The notes: generated by a model not told the origin, from the letters alone. Shown: positions 52,399 through 63,300, counted from the first letter of the stretch. The stretch: 64,000 nt of DNA from Pedobacter sp. L105 (GCF_009765875.1 NZ_LMUP01000009.1:449700-513699); one strand, 5' to 3'. Program-made: numbers and translations.

Positions 52399-53763
52399 TT
52401 AGTTTTTGGGTAATATCCAATTTTTTGGTAAGAAGCTATCCTGTTCTTTCGATAGGTCAACTTTTGGATCAATATAAGTCTGGCCCGGTCTGTGATTCAG
52501 CGATACATAAGCATCTGCATACACGGCTACCGGATGTTTCAACTTAATCCGGTATTTGTCGGCCAGAAAAGATGCGTATTGTAAAATCATATCCGGCTGT
52601 GTACTCATCATTCTCTCCTGCAGCGGGCTCAGGTATTTTTTAGGGTATTCAATAAATCTTTCTCCGGTAGATTTGTCCTCCACATAAAACTCTACATAAC
52701 CGTCTTTTTCTATCAGCATTACATTCCAGGCATAACGGTAGCCCTGTTCGGTCCACAATACATCCCCTTTATAGAACAAATACCTCAGGGGCATAACCAA
52801 CTGCCATAAAAAAAATACCCCGAAACAGCAGGTATAGATATATTTATTTGTTGAAAAGAAAAATATACCAGGGCTGGCTGTACTGCTTTCAGAGAGAAAA
52901 GAGCAATACGTTGTTAAAACACGGCGATGAAATTCCGGAGAGAAAAACACCAGCGCTGCGCCCATCATCACCAGCGGAAAAATACCGATGTAAAAAAGCC
53001 ATAACGTGATCACATGAAACAAAACAATCACGATGTACTCATAAGGGCGTGTCTTTTTATTCAATAAAAAGAAAACCGCGGTCAGGTCAAACAGCATTCC
53101 TATCCAGCTAAACAGGTATGCGGTAATAGGCATGGCCAGCCATTTACCCACAACAGGAATACTCTGGCAGGCACCGAGCCATATTTTCATCGGCTCGGCA
53201 CTGATCAGCCAGTCATATTTTATCTTGGATAAACCGGCGAAAAAATAAACCATTCCTACCTGTAAACGTAATACACCAAGCGTCCATCGCGGAACCATAA
53301 CCGGTTGTTGCCAGCGTTTGGCATCCAGGCTGAAAGATGCATTCATCGGTAGAAAGATCATGATGAACGACAACAGCGTGATCAGGTAATAATGATTCAG
53401 GAAATTGGTCAAATCCAATAATTCGGTATATGAGAACAGCACAAAAAACGCAGTTATAGCTGCACGGTAGTACTTACCCAGGATAATCAGCACCAGGCAA
53501 ATGACCATCGCTATCCAGGGTGCGTAAATCCAGTTCCCCGGCAGTACCGGTATCCAATGAAAACCATAGTACTTAAAAAAGAACTTGGGTTTAATATAGA
53601 GTAAATACACCCATCCATTATACAAAAACCGCAGCTGGCTAAACAGCATAACGCTGCCAAATACGATCCTGAAAAATGCCAGTGAAGCAGCATCTACAGG
53701 TTCGTATAACTTGTTGAACAATTGATGGAAAAAACCAGATTTAATCACCGTCGGTATCTGCAA
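52399..53763 (-). CDS. HTTM/vitamin K-dependent gamma-carboxylase-like membrane protein
   Basis: A 454-residue membrane protein with the HTTM domain (horizontally transferred transmembrane domain, related to vitamin K-dependent gamma-glutamyl carboxylase). It has about six to eight helices in the first 330 residues: PVDAASLAFFRIVFGSVML, LTNFLNHYYLITLLSFIMI and VGMVYFFAGLSKIKYDWL are family-like. A C-terminal periplasmic region (about 335-454) follows. Its start overlaps the upstream imelysin stop by 23 nt, and it ends 4 nt before the receptor. In Bacteroidota this gene is often seen with imelysin genes. The biochemical role is unknown. Confidence 0.85.
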   Translation of the reverse strand: MQIPTVIKSGFFHQLFNKLYEPVDAASLAFFRIVFGSVMLFSQLRFLYNGWVYLLYIKPKFFFKYYGFHWIPVLPGNWIYAPWIAMVICLVLIILGKYYRAAITAFFVLFSYTELLDLTNFLNHYYLITLLSFIMIFLPMNASFSLDAKRWQQPVMVPRWTLGVLRLQVGMVYFFAGLSKIKYDWLISAEPMKIWLGACQSIPVVGKWLAMPITAYLFSWIGMLFDLTAVFFLLNKKTRPYEYIVIVLFHVITLWLFYIGIFPLVMMGAALVFFSPEFHRRVLTTYCSFLSESSTASPGIFFFSTNKYIYTCCFGVFFLWQLVMPLRYLFYKGDVLWTEQGYRYAWNVMLIEKDGYVEFYVEDKSTGERFIEYPKKYLSPLQERMMSTQPDMILQYASFLADKYRIKLKHPVAVYADAYVSLNHRPGQTYIDPKVDLSKEQDSFLPKNWILPKN

Positions 53764-54853
53764 ATGTAATGGTAACGCCCAGGTTGTTAGCTATATCAAC
53801 TTTGAAGTAAGCAATTAGTACTTTCAGTGAAGCGAATACATCCTGCACCTGTTGTTTCTGACTGCCTACAGCTGTAGCGTAAGGGGAATTGATTAAATTC
53901 ATTTTTGTGATCACATCATCAAACTGGCTGTCTACCACGGTTGAGAGGTTCTGCCCGTTCTTCTGTGCTTTCACATAATTGAGCAGGTCATCCAAACCCT
54001 GTCCCGAACCGCCGTCAAATGCAGCTTTCATGGCCAGTACATTGGCTTTCATCACCGGCAGTGATTCTTCAGCGATGGTGTATTCAATCTGGTCAGGGTG
54101 TGGCTGGTTGTCGTTTACTTTTACGCCCATCCCAATCGGGTTTCCTACCTTCATGTTTTTTACTTCGTCAAGGTAAAGTGAAATCGTATTGACTACCTGG
54201 CTCACTGAACTGCTTACATCATTTCCTTTTGCATTCTCAAAAGTATTGAGGTAACCGCCTGTCCATTGTTTTTGCAGGTTAGTAGCCTGCGATGCCAGGT
54301 CCTGTGCTACAGAATTTAAAAAAGTGATCCTGTTGGCAGCACCTGTACCAGTATATTTTGCCACCACGGCGGCATTACCTGTTTTATCGAACAACAAATA
54401 CTCCAGTCCTTTCAGTCCCTTTGTATCGGCACCAACACTGGAAGCCGTAGACTGGGCGGTGATAGCCGTTTCTATTTTCGCAGGATTGGCAGGCCAGGTA
54501 TCTACAGTTGCAGATATCAGGTTGTCATTCAGCGGGCCGAAGTTAAAAGGAGCTACTGTTCCCCAGTTTAACGCCAGAGCTATCCAGGCATTCTGGGCAG
54601 CGGTTAAAGTAGTGGTATTAGGGTTCGCTGTAAATGCGCTGATGGCACTTACATCCGCCGCTGCGCCGGTAGAAAAATTGTTGATACCAGCCAGTAATAC
54701 GGTGCTGCCTACATTAGTAAGCATAGTACCCTGGTCATAACTGCCGAATAACGAAGATGATGATTTACTGGAATCAGTGCTTTTAGAACAAGCTGCTGCT
54801 GCGAATACCACAGCTGCCACAGATGCGGCCATTATTTTTTTATTGATGTACAT
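53741..54853 (-). CDS. Imelysin-like iron-regulated lipoprotein (IrpA type)
   Basis: A 370-residue lipoprotein (lipobox AAAACS, Cys about residue 22) of the imelysin/peptidase M75 family. The core helical bundle has LTAAQNAWIALALNWG and the marker GLKGLEYLLFD where the imelysin GxHxxE motif reads G-L-K-G-L-E, the histidine being replaced. This is a known variant group lacking the putative metal site. It lies 10 nt after the di-heme protein gene. Imelysins are iron-regulated envelope proteins of uncertain role, possibly iron binding. Confidence 0.85.
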   Translation of the reverse strand: MYINKKIMAASVAAVVFAAAACSKSTDSSKSSSSLFGSYDQGTMLTNVGSTVLLAGINNFSTGAAADVSAISAFTANPNTTTLTAAQNAWIALALNWGTVAPFNFGPLNDNLISATVDTWPANPAKIETAITAQSTASSVGADTKGLKGLEYLLFDKTGNAAVVAKYTGTGAANRITFLNSVAQDLASQATNLQKQWTGGYLNTFENAKGNDVSSSVSQVVNTISLYLDEVKNMKVGNPIGMGVKVNDNQPHPDQIEYTIAEESLPVMKANVLAMKAAFDGGSGQGLDDLLNYVKAQKNGQNLSTVVDSQFDDVITKMNLINSPYATAVGSQKQQVQDVFASLKVLIAYFKVDIANNLGVTITFADTDGD

Positions 54854-54863
54854 TATATCAGGA

Positions 54864-56324
54864 TTAAAGGTCGTTTACAAATTTGATTAAGGCGTCGCGG
54901 TCGGCTTTTGATAACTTAGTAAAAGCTTGTTTTGAATTGGCAGCTTCGCCGCCGTGCCATAAAATAGCTTCCTCAATGGTACGGGCGCGACCATCGTGCA
55001 TAAGGAACATTCCATTATTATTATTCACTAGGCTAACCAGGCCAATGCCCCAAAGAGGAGGCGTGCGCCATTCACTGCCCGATGCAAGGTAATCTGTACG
55101 TCCATCGGCCAGATCGGTACCCATGTCATGTAAGAGTAGATCGGTATAAGGATGGATGGTCTGATTAGACAAGAGTGGCACATCGGCGAAAGTGCCGGTT
55201 TTAAATTGAGGGTTGTGACATTTAGCACAGGATACCTGTGCAAAAAGCGCCTTGCCATGTACAATGGTAGCATCCGTCCAGTTTCTTCTTTGCGGTACAG
55301 CCAGTGCTTCGGTATAAAAAACGGTATTGGTAAAAAAGGGTTCAGGTAACTCGGCTTCCCCTGCCACATTACTTCCATTAATCAGGGAGCCGAATAAAGT
55401 TAGTTCTATGCCATATAAACTAGGATTAGGATAAATAGGCGTGGTAATCCCTACATCAGCGCTCAATGCACCTGCAACCTGCTGGCGGATATCCGGTTCG
55501 TTTGCCTTCCAGCCAAAACGTCCCATTACCATTTGTTGTTTTTCTACACTCCAGACGTAATTTGCCTTTCCTGTAATGCCATCATGATTGCTGTCATTGG
55601 CGTCAATACCAGCAAGTAAGGTTGCTTCAGGGATAGCCTGTAAAAGCCCCATGCCCACTAACTGCGGTGCTATGCGGGGAGAAGACATAAAATTTACGGC
55701 ATGCCCGTTTCTCAGGTTCTTGAACTGATAAGCTGGTACCCTTAAAGTAACGGTAGAGCCATCGGGATAAGTTACTACCTGATCAGTATAAGTCACATAG
55801 ACCTCACCATCAGGCGTAGCCTGTAAAATTGAGTTATTCCTGAATTGTAATCCCAGGTCTGGGTCTGGATTTGGTCCGCCATGCGGGTCCTGTCCGGGGC
55901 TGCTGATGCGCATTAAAAGAGAAGTAAGCTGTTCTGAACCAGAAAAAGGGGTACGGCCACGGCCATCTTCTACGTGGCAGCTGTTACAGGAACTGGTATT
56001 AAATACAGGTCCTAAACCATCTACTGCTTGTGTAGATGCGGGCGCGGTTACCCAATTGGTATGAAAAAAGGAACGGCCAACTTTAAAATTAATCACATCT
56101 GCAGTGAGCATTGGCGGTATAGGCTGTGCAAAGGCAGCGCTGGTGGAGAGGTTAATCGTTCCATTCACACCCCCCTGCAACTCTTCATTGGTTAGTTGCG
56201 TTGCATCACTGCTGGCGGGTGTAGCCTCCTGTTTGGAGCAACTCTCCAAATAGATGGTCAGCACAACGAATAAGCTGATTACACCCATTACAATTGGCTT
56301 TCTATAATACGATTTTACAGACAT
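54864..56324 (-). CDS. Di-heme oxidoreductase-like lipoprotein (DUF1111)
   Basis: A c-type cytochrome of about 486 residues. I chose the ATG at 56324 (MSVKSYYRKPIVMGVIS), which starts a lipoprotein signal (lipobox YLESCSK); an ATG at 56426 adds 34 residues before it. Two heme sites are visible: CNSCH and CAKCH. It resembles the di-heme oxidoreductase / thiol oxidoreductase family DUF1111. Such proteins accompany imelysins in iron-related operons; a role in oxidising or reducing iron complexes at the surface is plausible. It is flanked by two imelysin genes. Confidence 0.9.
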   Translation of the reverse strand: MSVKSYYRKPIVMGVISLFVVLTIYLESCSKQEATPASSDATQLTNEELQGGVNGTINLSTSAAFAQPIPPMLTADVINFKVGRSFFHTNWVTAPASTQAVDGLGPVFNTSSCNSCHVEDGRGRTPFSGSEQLTSLLMRISSPGQDPHGGPNPDPDLGLQFRNNSILQATPDGEVYVTYTDQVVTYPDGSTVTLRVPAYQFKNLRNGHAVNFMSSPRIAPQLVGMGLLQAIPEATLLAGIDANDSNHDGITGKANYVWSVEKQQMVMGRFGWKANEPDIRQQVAGALSADVGITTPIYPNPSLYGIELTLFGSLINGSNVAGEAELPEPFFTNTVFYTEALAVPQRRNWTDATIVHGKALFAQVSCAKCHNPQFKTGTFADVPLLSNQTIHPYTDLLLHDMGTDLADGRTDYLASGSEWRTPPLWGIGLVSLVNNNNGMFLMHDGRARTIEEAILWHGGEAANSKQAFTKLSKADRDALIKFVNDL

Positions 56325-56497
56325 CAAATTTTTATTCAGGTTGTTGAAAAGAGCTCTAATAATGGACAAGGTTTGCCGGCCTGAAACCATAAAAAAGCTA
56401 TAAGTATATATATCACAAAAGATCAAGTTGCTTTAGTATTCTTTAAAGCAACTTAATCTGTAAATTCTTCAGAACCGGGAAATCGTCCCTGACCTGG

Positions 56498-57760
56498 TTA
56501 GTCGTTTTCAGTTGGTATGTTTACGTTTGTCAAATTCAGATCATGCGCAATCTGCGATACCCAATCTGCAACGGCACTAACATCAGTAACCCCTTTTTGT
56601 ACAATCAGGTTACCTGCTGCATTACTGCCATCAATCAGGTAGTCAAACGGTTTATTGGTTTCGATACCCTGTAAACTTGTTTGCGCATTGGTCAGCAAGG
56701 TTTTCATTTTGGTATCATCAGCTGGATTAAGGCTTTTCACATAATCACTCAATCCCAGGCCACTAATTACGGTGCCGCTGATGGTAGTGTATTTTCCATT
56801 ATAAGCATTAACGATACCCTGCATATCCAAATAAAGATCGCGGTGCGTATTGTCACTAAAGCACGAATGTTCTTGTTCCTGTGCATGAAGGGCTAAAGGA
56901 ACACCCATTCTTTCACCTGCCATTTCGCCTTTTGCCAAACGGCCTATGCCGTTAAACATATTAGCAATAGCTGTTGCTGGTGCAGCCTGGAATGTTTTGC
57001 GGTAATTGGTTGCATTAGGTGCCCATGCGTCCACCATAGTTTTTAAATTGTCTACCACCAATTGGGTAACAATCTGCAGGTATTGTGCCCTGCGTGCGCC
57101 ATTTGGAGCAGTAGCGGCAGCAGTAGTAAGGTAATCTTTATAAGAGCGCTGTCCTGGAATTTTATTGATAGCAGGGGTATCATCCTGTCCCCATAATAAA
57201 AACTCAATGGCATGATAACCTGAAGATACTTCCACATTGTCGCCATTGGCATTGGTAGTTCCGCCATCCGGCTGATTATTGGCGATCAGCAGATTCTCAT
57301 CGATGGTTGGATAAGTAGTTGGCATATTGATAATACCGAAGGTGAAATTTGGAGTTGGATAAGCTGTATAACCATGTGAATCTCCTGCCAGGTAATCAAT
57401 GTAACCTTCATCCAGCGGCCATGAATTTAACAACCCATCACCACTATCACCGTCAATTGGACCACCATAAAAACGTCCCATCTCCGTTTGCATATACGGT
57501 TCGCGGGCAGCAAGCCATGCATTTTGCGCATCTGTTAAAGCCTGCGCTGAAGGATTAGCAATCAATGCATTAACTTTAACTTGCAAAGCCAGTGCTGTAG
57601 TGTAAGAATCTTGATAACCTGCTTCTAAGATATTAGAATAGTTTGTTACAATCTGTGATTGCTGGTCAGTGGATAAAGCAGTGTTACCCGGCGTATCTGA
57701 TTTTTTGCAGGCGGCAAATGAAAGCGCCGCTCCTAAGGTGAGGAGTAAGTGTTTTTTCAT
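56498..57760 (-). CDS. Imelysin family lipoprotein with complete GxHxxE
   Basis: A 420-residue imelysin/M75-type lipoprotein (lipobox SFAACKK). It carries the helix-bundle start LTDAQNAWLAAREPYMQTE and the family motif GYHAIEFLLWGQDD, with His and Glu of GxHxxE present, unlike the second imelysin in this operon. C-terminal features include GMAGERMGVPL and EQEHSCFSDNTH. It is the first gene of the iron-type operon; about 170 nt lie between it and the chosen start of the di-heme gene. Insulin-cleaving activity is historical; an iron-binding or sensing role is more likely. Confidence 0.9.
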   Translation of the reverse strand: MKKHLLLTLGAALSFAACKKSDTPGNTALSTDQQSQIVTNYSNILEAGYQDSYTTALALQVKVNALIANPSAQALTDAQNAWLAAREPYMQTEMGRFYGGPIDGDSGDGLLNSWPLDEGYIDYLAGDSHGYTAYPTPNFTFGIINMPTTYPTIDENLLIANNQPDGGTTNANGDNVEVSSGYHAIEFLLWGQDDTPAINKIPGQRSYKDYLTTAAATAPNGARRAQYLQIVTQLVVDNLKTMVDAWAPNATNYRKTFQAAPATAIANMFNGIGRLAKGEMAGERMGVPLALHAQEQEHSCFSDNTHRDLYLDMQGIVNAYNGKYTTISGTVISGLGLSDYVKSLNPADDTKMKTLLTNAQTSLQGIETNKPFDYLIDGSNAAGNLIVQKGVTDVSAVADWVSQIAHDLNLTNVNIPTEND

Positions 57761-57956
57761 ATTGATGACAATTTGGATATAAGTTGATTTAGCAACGGCG
57801 CAAATGAAATCATTATTAAGAACAGTTCCAAATATAATCTGTAATAAATCTAATTAAGCTATGCCTAATATTGAAATTAGCTTGTTTTGTTAATGTAACA
57901 TCATTGATCCATATTAAAAAGGGATTAAAAATATCGTATTGTGAAATTAAATGTAA

Positions 57957-57993
57957 AAAAAAGAGAGATACTGTTTTAGTATCTCTCTTTTTT
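57957..57993 (-). terminator. Intrinsic terminator after beta-galactosidase
   Basis: Eleven-base-pair perfect stem, 57962-57972 with 57978-57988, loop GTTTT, bounded by an A-run on the left and a T-run on the right. On the minus strand it follows the GH35 stop by about 20 nt and has a T-run after it. Confidence 0.85.
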
Positions 57994-58013
57994 AGATGAG
58001 GTAAATTTGATTT

Positions 58014-59816
58014 TTATTCCAGTGTTTTTACCCCTGAAATATCAGCTGAAACCTTTTGATGCAAATCAAAGATTACTACGTCATTTTTACCTTTCTTCAG
58101 CCAGTTTGCAGGGCAATACAAATGAAACTGCGGGCCTGTGTTCCAATATCTTCCCAGATTATGCCCGTTAACCCAAATAACTCCTTTTTTAAATTTGCTC
58201 AGATCCAGATAAGTATCTGCTGCAGCTTTTACTTCAAAACTTCCTTTAAAAAACACGCCATCATGTAAATCGCCCTGGGGACTCGATTTAAGTGCACTTA
58301 CATAACTGTCATCCATTGGCAGATTAAATATTTCCCAGTTGAACAGGGTCATTCCTTCCAGGGTAACCCTGTCGGTAATTCCTTTGCGGTCAATTAAATA
58401 TTGGGCAAAATTAATATGCCCCATGTTCTCCACCAGAATTTCCAGCACAGGATCTTTTACATTGCTCTCTGGCAGTTTGATGGTCCACTTGCCGCCATCG
58501 CGATAAACGGAATCAACCAATTTACCATTTAACAATACTAATGCATAATCATGCGGTTCGGTAATCGTAAGTTCGCCACTTTTGCGGCCAATCAGTTTGG
58601 TACGGTATACAATAAAGCCGCTATACTGTCCCATGCTTTCCATTGTTTTAACCTGCGGCGATTTGATGGCTGCCGGCAGTGTATTCCAGATACTTGTAAA
58701 AGGCTGCATGGTAAAAGATGGAACCTCGGTAACTGCTGTTGGTTTAGGTACTTTCGGCAATTTCTGGTGTGTATACTTAACAATCAGATCACGCAAAGCA
58801 TAATACTTAGGGGTAGCTTCTCCGCGCTCATTGATAGGTGCATCATAATCATAACTGGTAATATCCGGCTGGAATTGAGTAGGTGTAAAGGCATTGGCAC
58901 CGGCATAAAAGCCAAAGTTAGTGCCGCCATGAACCACGTATAAATTAAATGACCGTTTGTGTTCAAGTAAATAGGTTACTTGTTTAATAATGTCTGCCTG
59001 ATCTGGTTTCTGATATTTTTCTTTCCAGTGCGTAAGCCATCCCGGATAAGTTTCTGAACTGAAAGCCGGTACCCCGGGATTTTGTTTTGTTGCATTTGCA
59101 AAGTCTGCATCACTTGTACCGCTGTCCAGGCCTATAGCAGCGCCGTCTACTGCACCAGCCTCCAGCATAAAAGGGGTAGGGCCATCAGCAGTATAAAATG
59201 GTACGTTGATTCCGTTGTCTACCCAAAGCTGATGTAAAGCTTTAATATAATCTTTGTCATTACCATAGCTCCCGTATTCGTTTTCTACCTGGACCATAAG
59301 AATTGGTCCTCCATTGGTGCATAACAATGGTTTAATCTGGTTAGAAACCGCGGTCACATAGCGGGTTACAGCAGCCATATAACGTGGGTCTAAACATCTT
59401 AACCTGATATCAGGTATTTTTAAGAGATAGGGCGGGAAGCCACCAAAATCCCATTCACCGCAAACATAGGGGCCCGGGCGGAATAGTACCCACATACCTT
59501 CTTCCTGGCAGATCTTTACAAACTCGGCAATATTTCTATTCTCTGACTCGAAATCAAAAACACCTTCTTTTTCTTCAATATAATTCCAGAATACATACGC
59601 TGCAATTGTATTACATCCCATGGCTTTAGCCATCTGAATACGGTGGCGCCAGTACATTTTCGGAATCCTTGCGGGGTGCATTTCACCGCTAATGATCTGG
59701 AATGGCTTGCCATCCATTACAAAATCGCTTTTGGCAAAGGAAAAAATGTGTTTTTGCTGGGCATTTACGAGCCCCGTGAAAAGGACAAATACAAGTAAGG
59801 TGTAGAAATATTTCAT
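58014..59816 (-). CDS. Glycoside hydrolase family 35 beta-galactosidase
   Basis: Exported retaining beta-galactosidase of 600 residues with signal peptide ending VNAQQ. The TIM barrel (about 30-345) shows GEMHPARIPKMYWRHRI, NTIAAYVFWNYIEEKEG, FRPGPYVCGEWDFGGFP, VQVENEYGSYG (acid/base Glu) and FSSETYPGW (nucleophile Glu). C-terminal jelly-roll domains end with GVIWVNGHNLGRYWNTGPQ. GH35 enzymes remove terminal beta-galactose from plant polysaccharides and glycoproteins. It stands alone. The specificity (lactose-type or galactan) is not decided by sequence. Confidence 0.93.
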   Translation of the reverse strand: MKYFYTLLVFVLFTGLVNAQQKHIFSFAKSDFVMDGKPFQIISGEMHPARIPKMYWRHRIQMAKAMGCNTIAAYVFWNYIEEKEGVFDFESENRNIAEFVKICQEEGMWVLFRPGPYVCGEWDFGGFPPYLLKIPDIRLRCLDPRYMAAVTRYVTAVSNQIKPLLCTNGGPILMVQVENEYGSYGNDKDYIKALHQLWVDNGINVPFYTADGPTPFMLEAGAVDGAAIGLDSGTSDADFANATKQNPGVPAFSSETYPGWLTHWKEKYQKPDQADIIKQVTYLLEHKRSFNLYVVHGGTNFGFYAGANAFTPTQFQPDITSYDYDAPINERGEATPKYYALRDLIVKYTHQKLPKVPKPTAVTEVPSFTMQPFTSIWNTLPAAIKSPQVKTMESMGQYSGFIVYRTKLIGRKSGELTITEPHDYALVLLNGKLVDSVYRDGGKWTIKLPESNVKDPVLEILVENMGHINFAQYLIDRKGITDRVTLEGMTLFNWEIFNLPMDDSYVSALKSSPQGDLHDGVFFKGSFEVKAAADTYLDLSKFKKGVIWVNGHNLGRYWNTGPQFHLYCPANWLKKGKNDVVIFDLHQKVSADISGVKTLE

Positions 59817-60095
59817 GATTACATATAGATAATTGCAGAATATTTGCTAAATCGGTTTAAAATTGCAAATTTTCTTATTTTATTTGCATAATTAAGGATA
59901 ATTCTTTAAATATTTGGTATTTTATTTAGGTTAAATATTCATTTCATGAAAAATTGCGGGAGTTAGGGAAGCAGGGAACCTCCTGTCGCAATTATAAAGG
60001 ATCAGTCATCGGTTAAAATTATATCCTGATAAAAATTTTAAAATGTTTTTCCAGGATGATCGTCTTTATCTATAGTACTTAACATTATCGCAGCT

Positions 60096-60335
60096 ATGAA
60101 CAGAAAATTACACCTTATTATATTTAAAACCAACGTAGCCACACAAAAACAGGTACAGCGGCTAAAGGCGATATTGCTTGAATTGCCACTGATTACCCAA
60201 TGTAATTTTGATCTTGATGATTGCGACAGTATCCTTCGGATTGTGAGCCTGGATTTGCAGCCGCAAACGATCTGCCAGTTGTTATACATCGAAGGCTTCA
60301 ACTGCGAAACCATGGAATCTTTTATTTATTCCTGA
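60096..60335 (+). CDS. Small HMA-fold-like protein without metal cysteines
   Basis: A 79-residue protein: one beta-alpha-beta-beta-alpha-beta pattern (KLHLIIFKTNV, helix QVQRLKAILLEL, QCNFDLDD, SILRIVSL, helix TICQLLYIEG, NCETM) resembles the heavy-metal-associated fold but lacks its CxxC at the first loop. I know no characterised family. The ten last bases overlap the stop of the convergent protease gene. A 91-codon antisense frame exists over the same bases but lacks any protein-like pattern. Confidence 0.6.
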   Translation: MNRKLHLIIFKTNVATQKQVQRLKAILLELPLITQCNFDLDDCDSILRIVSLDLQPQTICQLLYIEGFNCETMESFIYS

Positions 60336-63300
60336 ACCGTTTTCAGTAGTTCCAGAACAGCGGCCGCTAACTGCTGGTCTTTACCAGAGAGTATCTGCTG
60401 GTAATCATTTTTCACTTTGATATCCGGTTCCAGTTGATGGTTTTCCGTGGGATGGGTAGCGCCCGGGCCATAAGTTCCGGCGGTAGCGATCTGGATATAT
60501 AACTGCTGATTAACTTCTTGTTCAAACCATGAACCTGTTCCTGTTCCGGGAACTGGCATCCCTATTAATTTGCCAATTCCCATCAGTTTGTAGGAGTATG
60601 GTGTTAAAAAGGCGTCTGAATAATTTCCTTCACTCATCAGGATTGTGCTGGGTTTAGTCCATTTTTTTATAGGTTCACCGCCATTAGTTATACGTCCCTG
60701 ACGCCGTTCAGTCAGGTATATTTTTCCGCTTAAAAAGGTTGTCAGTTCATCATGTAGCGAACCGCCCCTGTTAAAACGGGTATCTACAATTATTGCTGCT
60801 TTATTTTTGTATTTACCCAATGCCTTGTCATATAAAACCCGGAATCCGTCTTCAGTCATGCTGCGGATATGAACATAACCTATTTTTCCGCCCGATAAAC
60901 TATCTGTCAGGTGTTCCATAGTTTTTACCCAGCGGTCATACAGCAAGGTATATGTTTCTGTCTCAGGTTTAACAGGAACAATTGTTTCTATAAATGAAGG
61001 GCCACCTTTAAGATCATGAAAGCTCACCGGTATAGATTTGCCCGACTGGTGATTTAAGTTGATGGCCCAGTCGGCCGCTCTGGTCAGGCTTGTTCCATTA
61101 ATTTTATCAATAATCATATCAGGTTTCATTTTTGAACCAGGAAAATCAAAAGGGCCGTTACTGATGATTTCTTTAACCAGGAGCCCTTTACCTTTCCATG
61201 TTTCATCATAAAGCAAACCCATTGCTGCCGTCTCATCTTTTTGCGCATAAGATGGTCTGTATCGTGCCAGTGTATGAGAGGTGTTCAGTTCTCCTAAAAA
61301 CTCATTGAGTAGAACCAGAAAGTCTTCGTCATTGCTGATATCGGGGAGAAAAGAGTGATAGTGTTGATAAACGCTGTCCCAGTTAACACCATTTAGTGCC
61401 GGGTCCATATATCTTTTTCTAACCATTTGCCAGGTGTGGTTAAATATATATTCCCTTTCTGCCCCAGCATTAAATTCCATTTCCGCATGAATGGCTAAAG
61501 GTATTACCATACCCTGATCTGTGCTGATCCTGATGATATTCCCGCGGCTCAATACAAATAGATACTTACCATCTTTGGTCATTTGCATTTTTGCCGCAGG
61601 CAAATCGAGTTTTGCAACCAGGGTGTTTTTATGTGTTTTCAGGGATGTTACCCACAGGTCGTAATCCTCTTCATATTTAACCAGGTAAAATAGTTTTTCT
61701 CCGTCTGGAGACAATGCGGAGCCAGCGATATCTGCAGCAGTGGTACTGAGTTTTTTCACGGGGAAATCTTTATCCTGCTGCATGGAAATCGTCCCGCGAT
61801 CAAAATATAAGCCATAAATGTCTTTCTGGCTGTCACCGGTAAAACTCCGGTTGGCATCTTTATCCGATAACCAATACATCATGTTGCCATCCATTCCCCA
61901 TTGCGGCTGGTCGTCTTTAAAACCGCTTTGCGTTAAATTTACCCTTTTGCCAGAACCATCGTCTTTAATCAGCACCACTTCATTGTCAAATCCGCCGCCA
62001 CCTTCCGAAGATTGGGCAAGAAGATATTGGCTGTCCGGCGACCACTTAAAGTCGTAATCATGATCGGACGAGGCAAAATTCACTCCTTCAGGAATCAGTG
62101 TACGGGTTGTTTTAGTTTTTAAATCATAACATTTCAGTATGTCGCGGTTTTCTATATAGGCGATCTTGCTGCCGTCAGGAGCATAGACCCCTCCAAATTC
62201 ATCTTTATCGCTGGCTAAAATACTGGTTGTATTAATTTTTTCAGCGTTAAAAAAATATGAGGTGCTGATCTCAACCTGTTCTATGTCCCATGAATGAAGA
62301 TGTTCAACCGCGTAAAGTAACTTTTTACCATCAGAACTAAACTTCGGATTCCGTTCCTGGTAGGGGGTACTGGTAATTTGTTTGGTCATGGTGCCATCTG
62401 CAGAAGTCACAAACAGATCGCCGCGAAATATAAAGGCAACCTGTTTACCATCTTCAGCAACAGTCATCTCTGTGATATCGCCCTTTACAGGTAGCATGAT
62501 CACCGAATTTGCAGGCTGTTTACTGTCTAAAGTAACACTGATCTTTTGAGGCTGCTTTCCTTCGGTCAGCGAATATAAATCGCCATTAAAGGTAAATACG
62601 AAATGTCCGTTATCCGCTCTGGAAAGGTTACGTACCGGGTTATCTTTAAAATGTGTAAGCTGTTTAACTGTTGCTGTATCGCTGACAGATCCTTTGCACA
62701 GGTTTAGCGTTCCGCTTCTCTCACTGAGATAATAAATGGTATTTCCATGTCCCCAAACCGGTTCCAGATCTTCACCATGGAAAGTGGAAACCTGATGGTA
62801 AACTTTTGTGGTCAGGTTATAGGTCCAAATATCACGGGTAACAGACGAAGTATGGTGTTTACGGTAATTGTTTTCCTCTCCTTTTTTGTCCTGAAAAATC
62901 AACTGGTCTCCCTTTTTATTCAAATGTGCATCATCCATTCCGGCACTGCTGACCATGATGCTGGTACCGCCTTTTACGGAGACCTGATATAACTTGTTAA
63001 AAAGGTCATCTTCCGGAAACCTCACTGAAGTATATACATCATGACGGTCTGTGCCAAAAATTACCTGGGCGTCGTTTGCAGAAAAAGATGAGGGTATATC
63101 GCGGCTCGAATTGCAGGTTAGCCTTTTTGCCGGCCCTCCTTCAGCTTTCATCAGGTAAACATCAAAATTGCCATTCTGTTGTGCTGCAAAAGCAATCATC
63201 TGGCTATTGTGGCTCCATACCGGATAGCCGGTGTAAAAACTATTGCTGCTTAACTGCATTGCACTGCCGCCCTGATAAGGTACTTTAAAAAGGTTACCCT

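Noticed and set aside
54324..54740. A 138-codon plus-strand frame within the second imelysin gene
   Set aside because: It lies antisense to a well-supported imelysin sequence and has a composition expected of a mirror frame.
57780..57960. Fur box before the imelysin operon
   Set aside because: The sequence is AT-rich and many near-palindromes can be found; none stands out as a convincing 19-bp Fur site.
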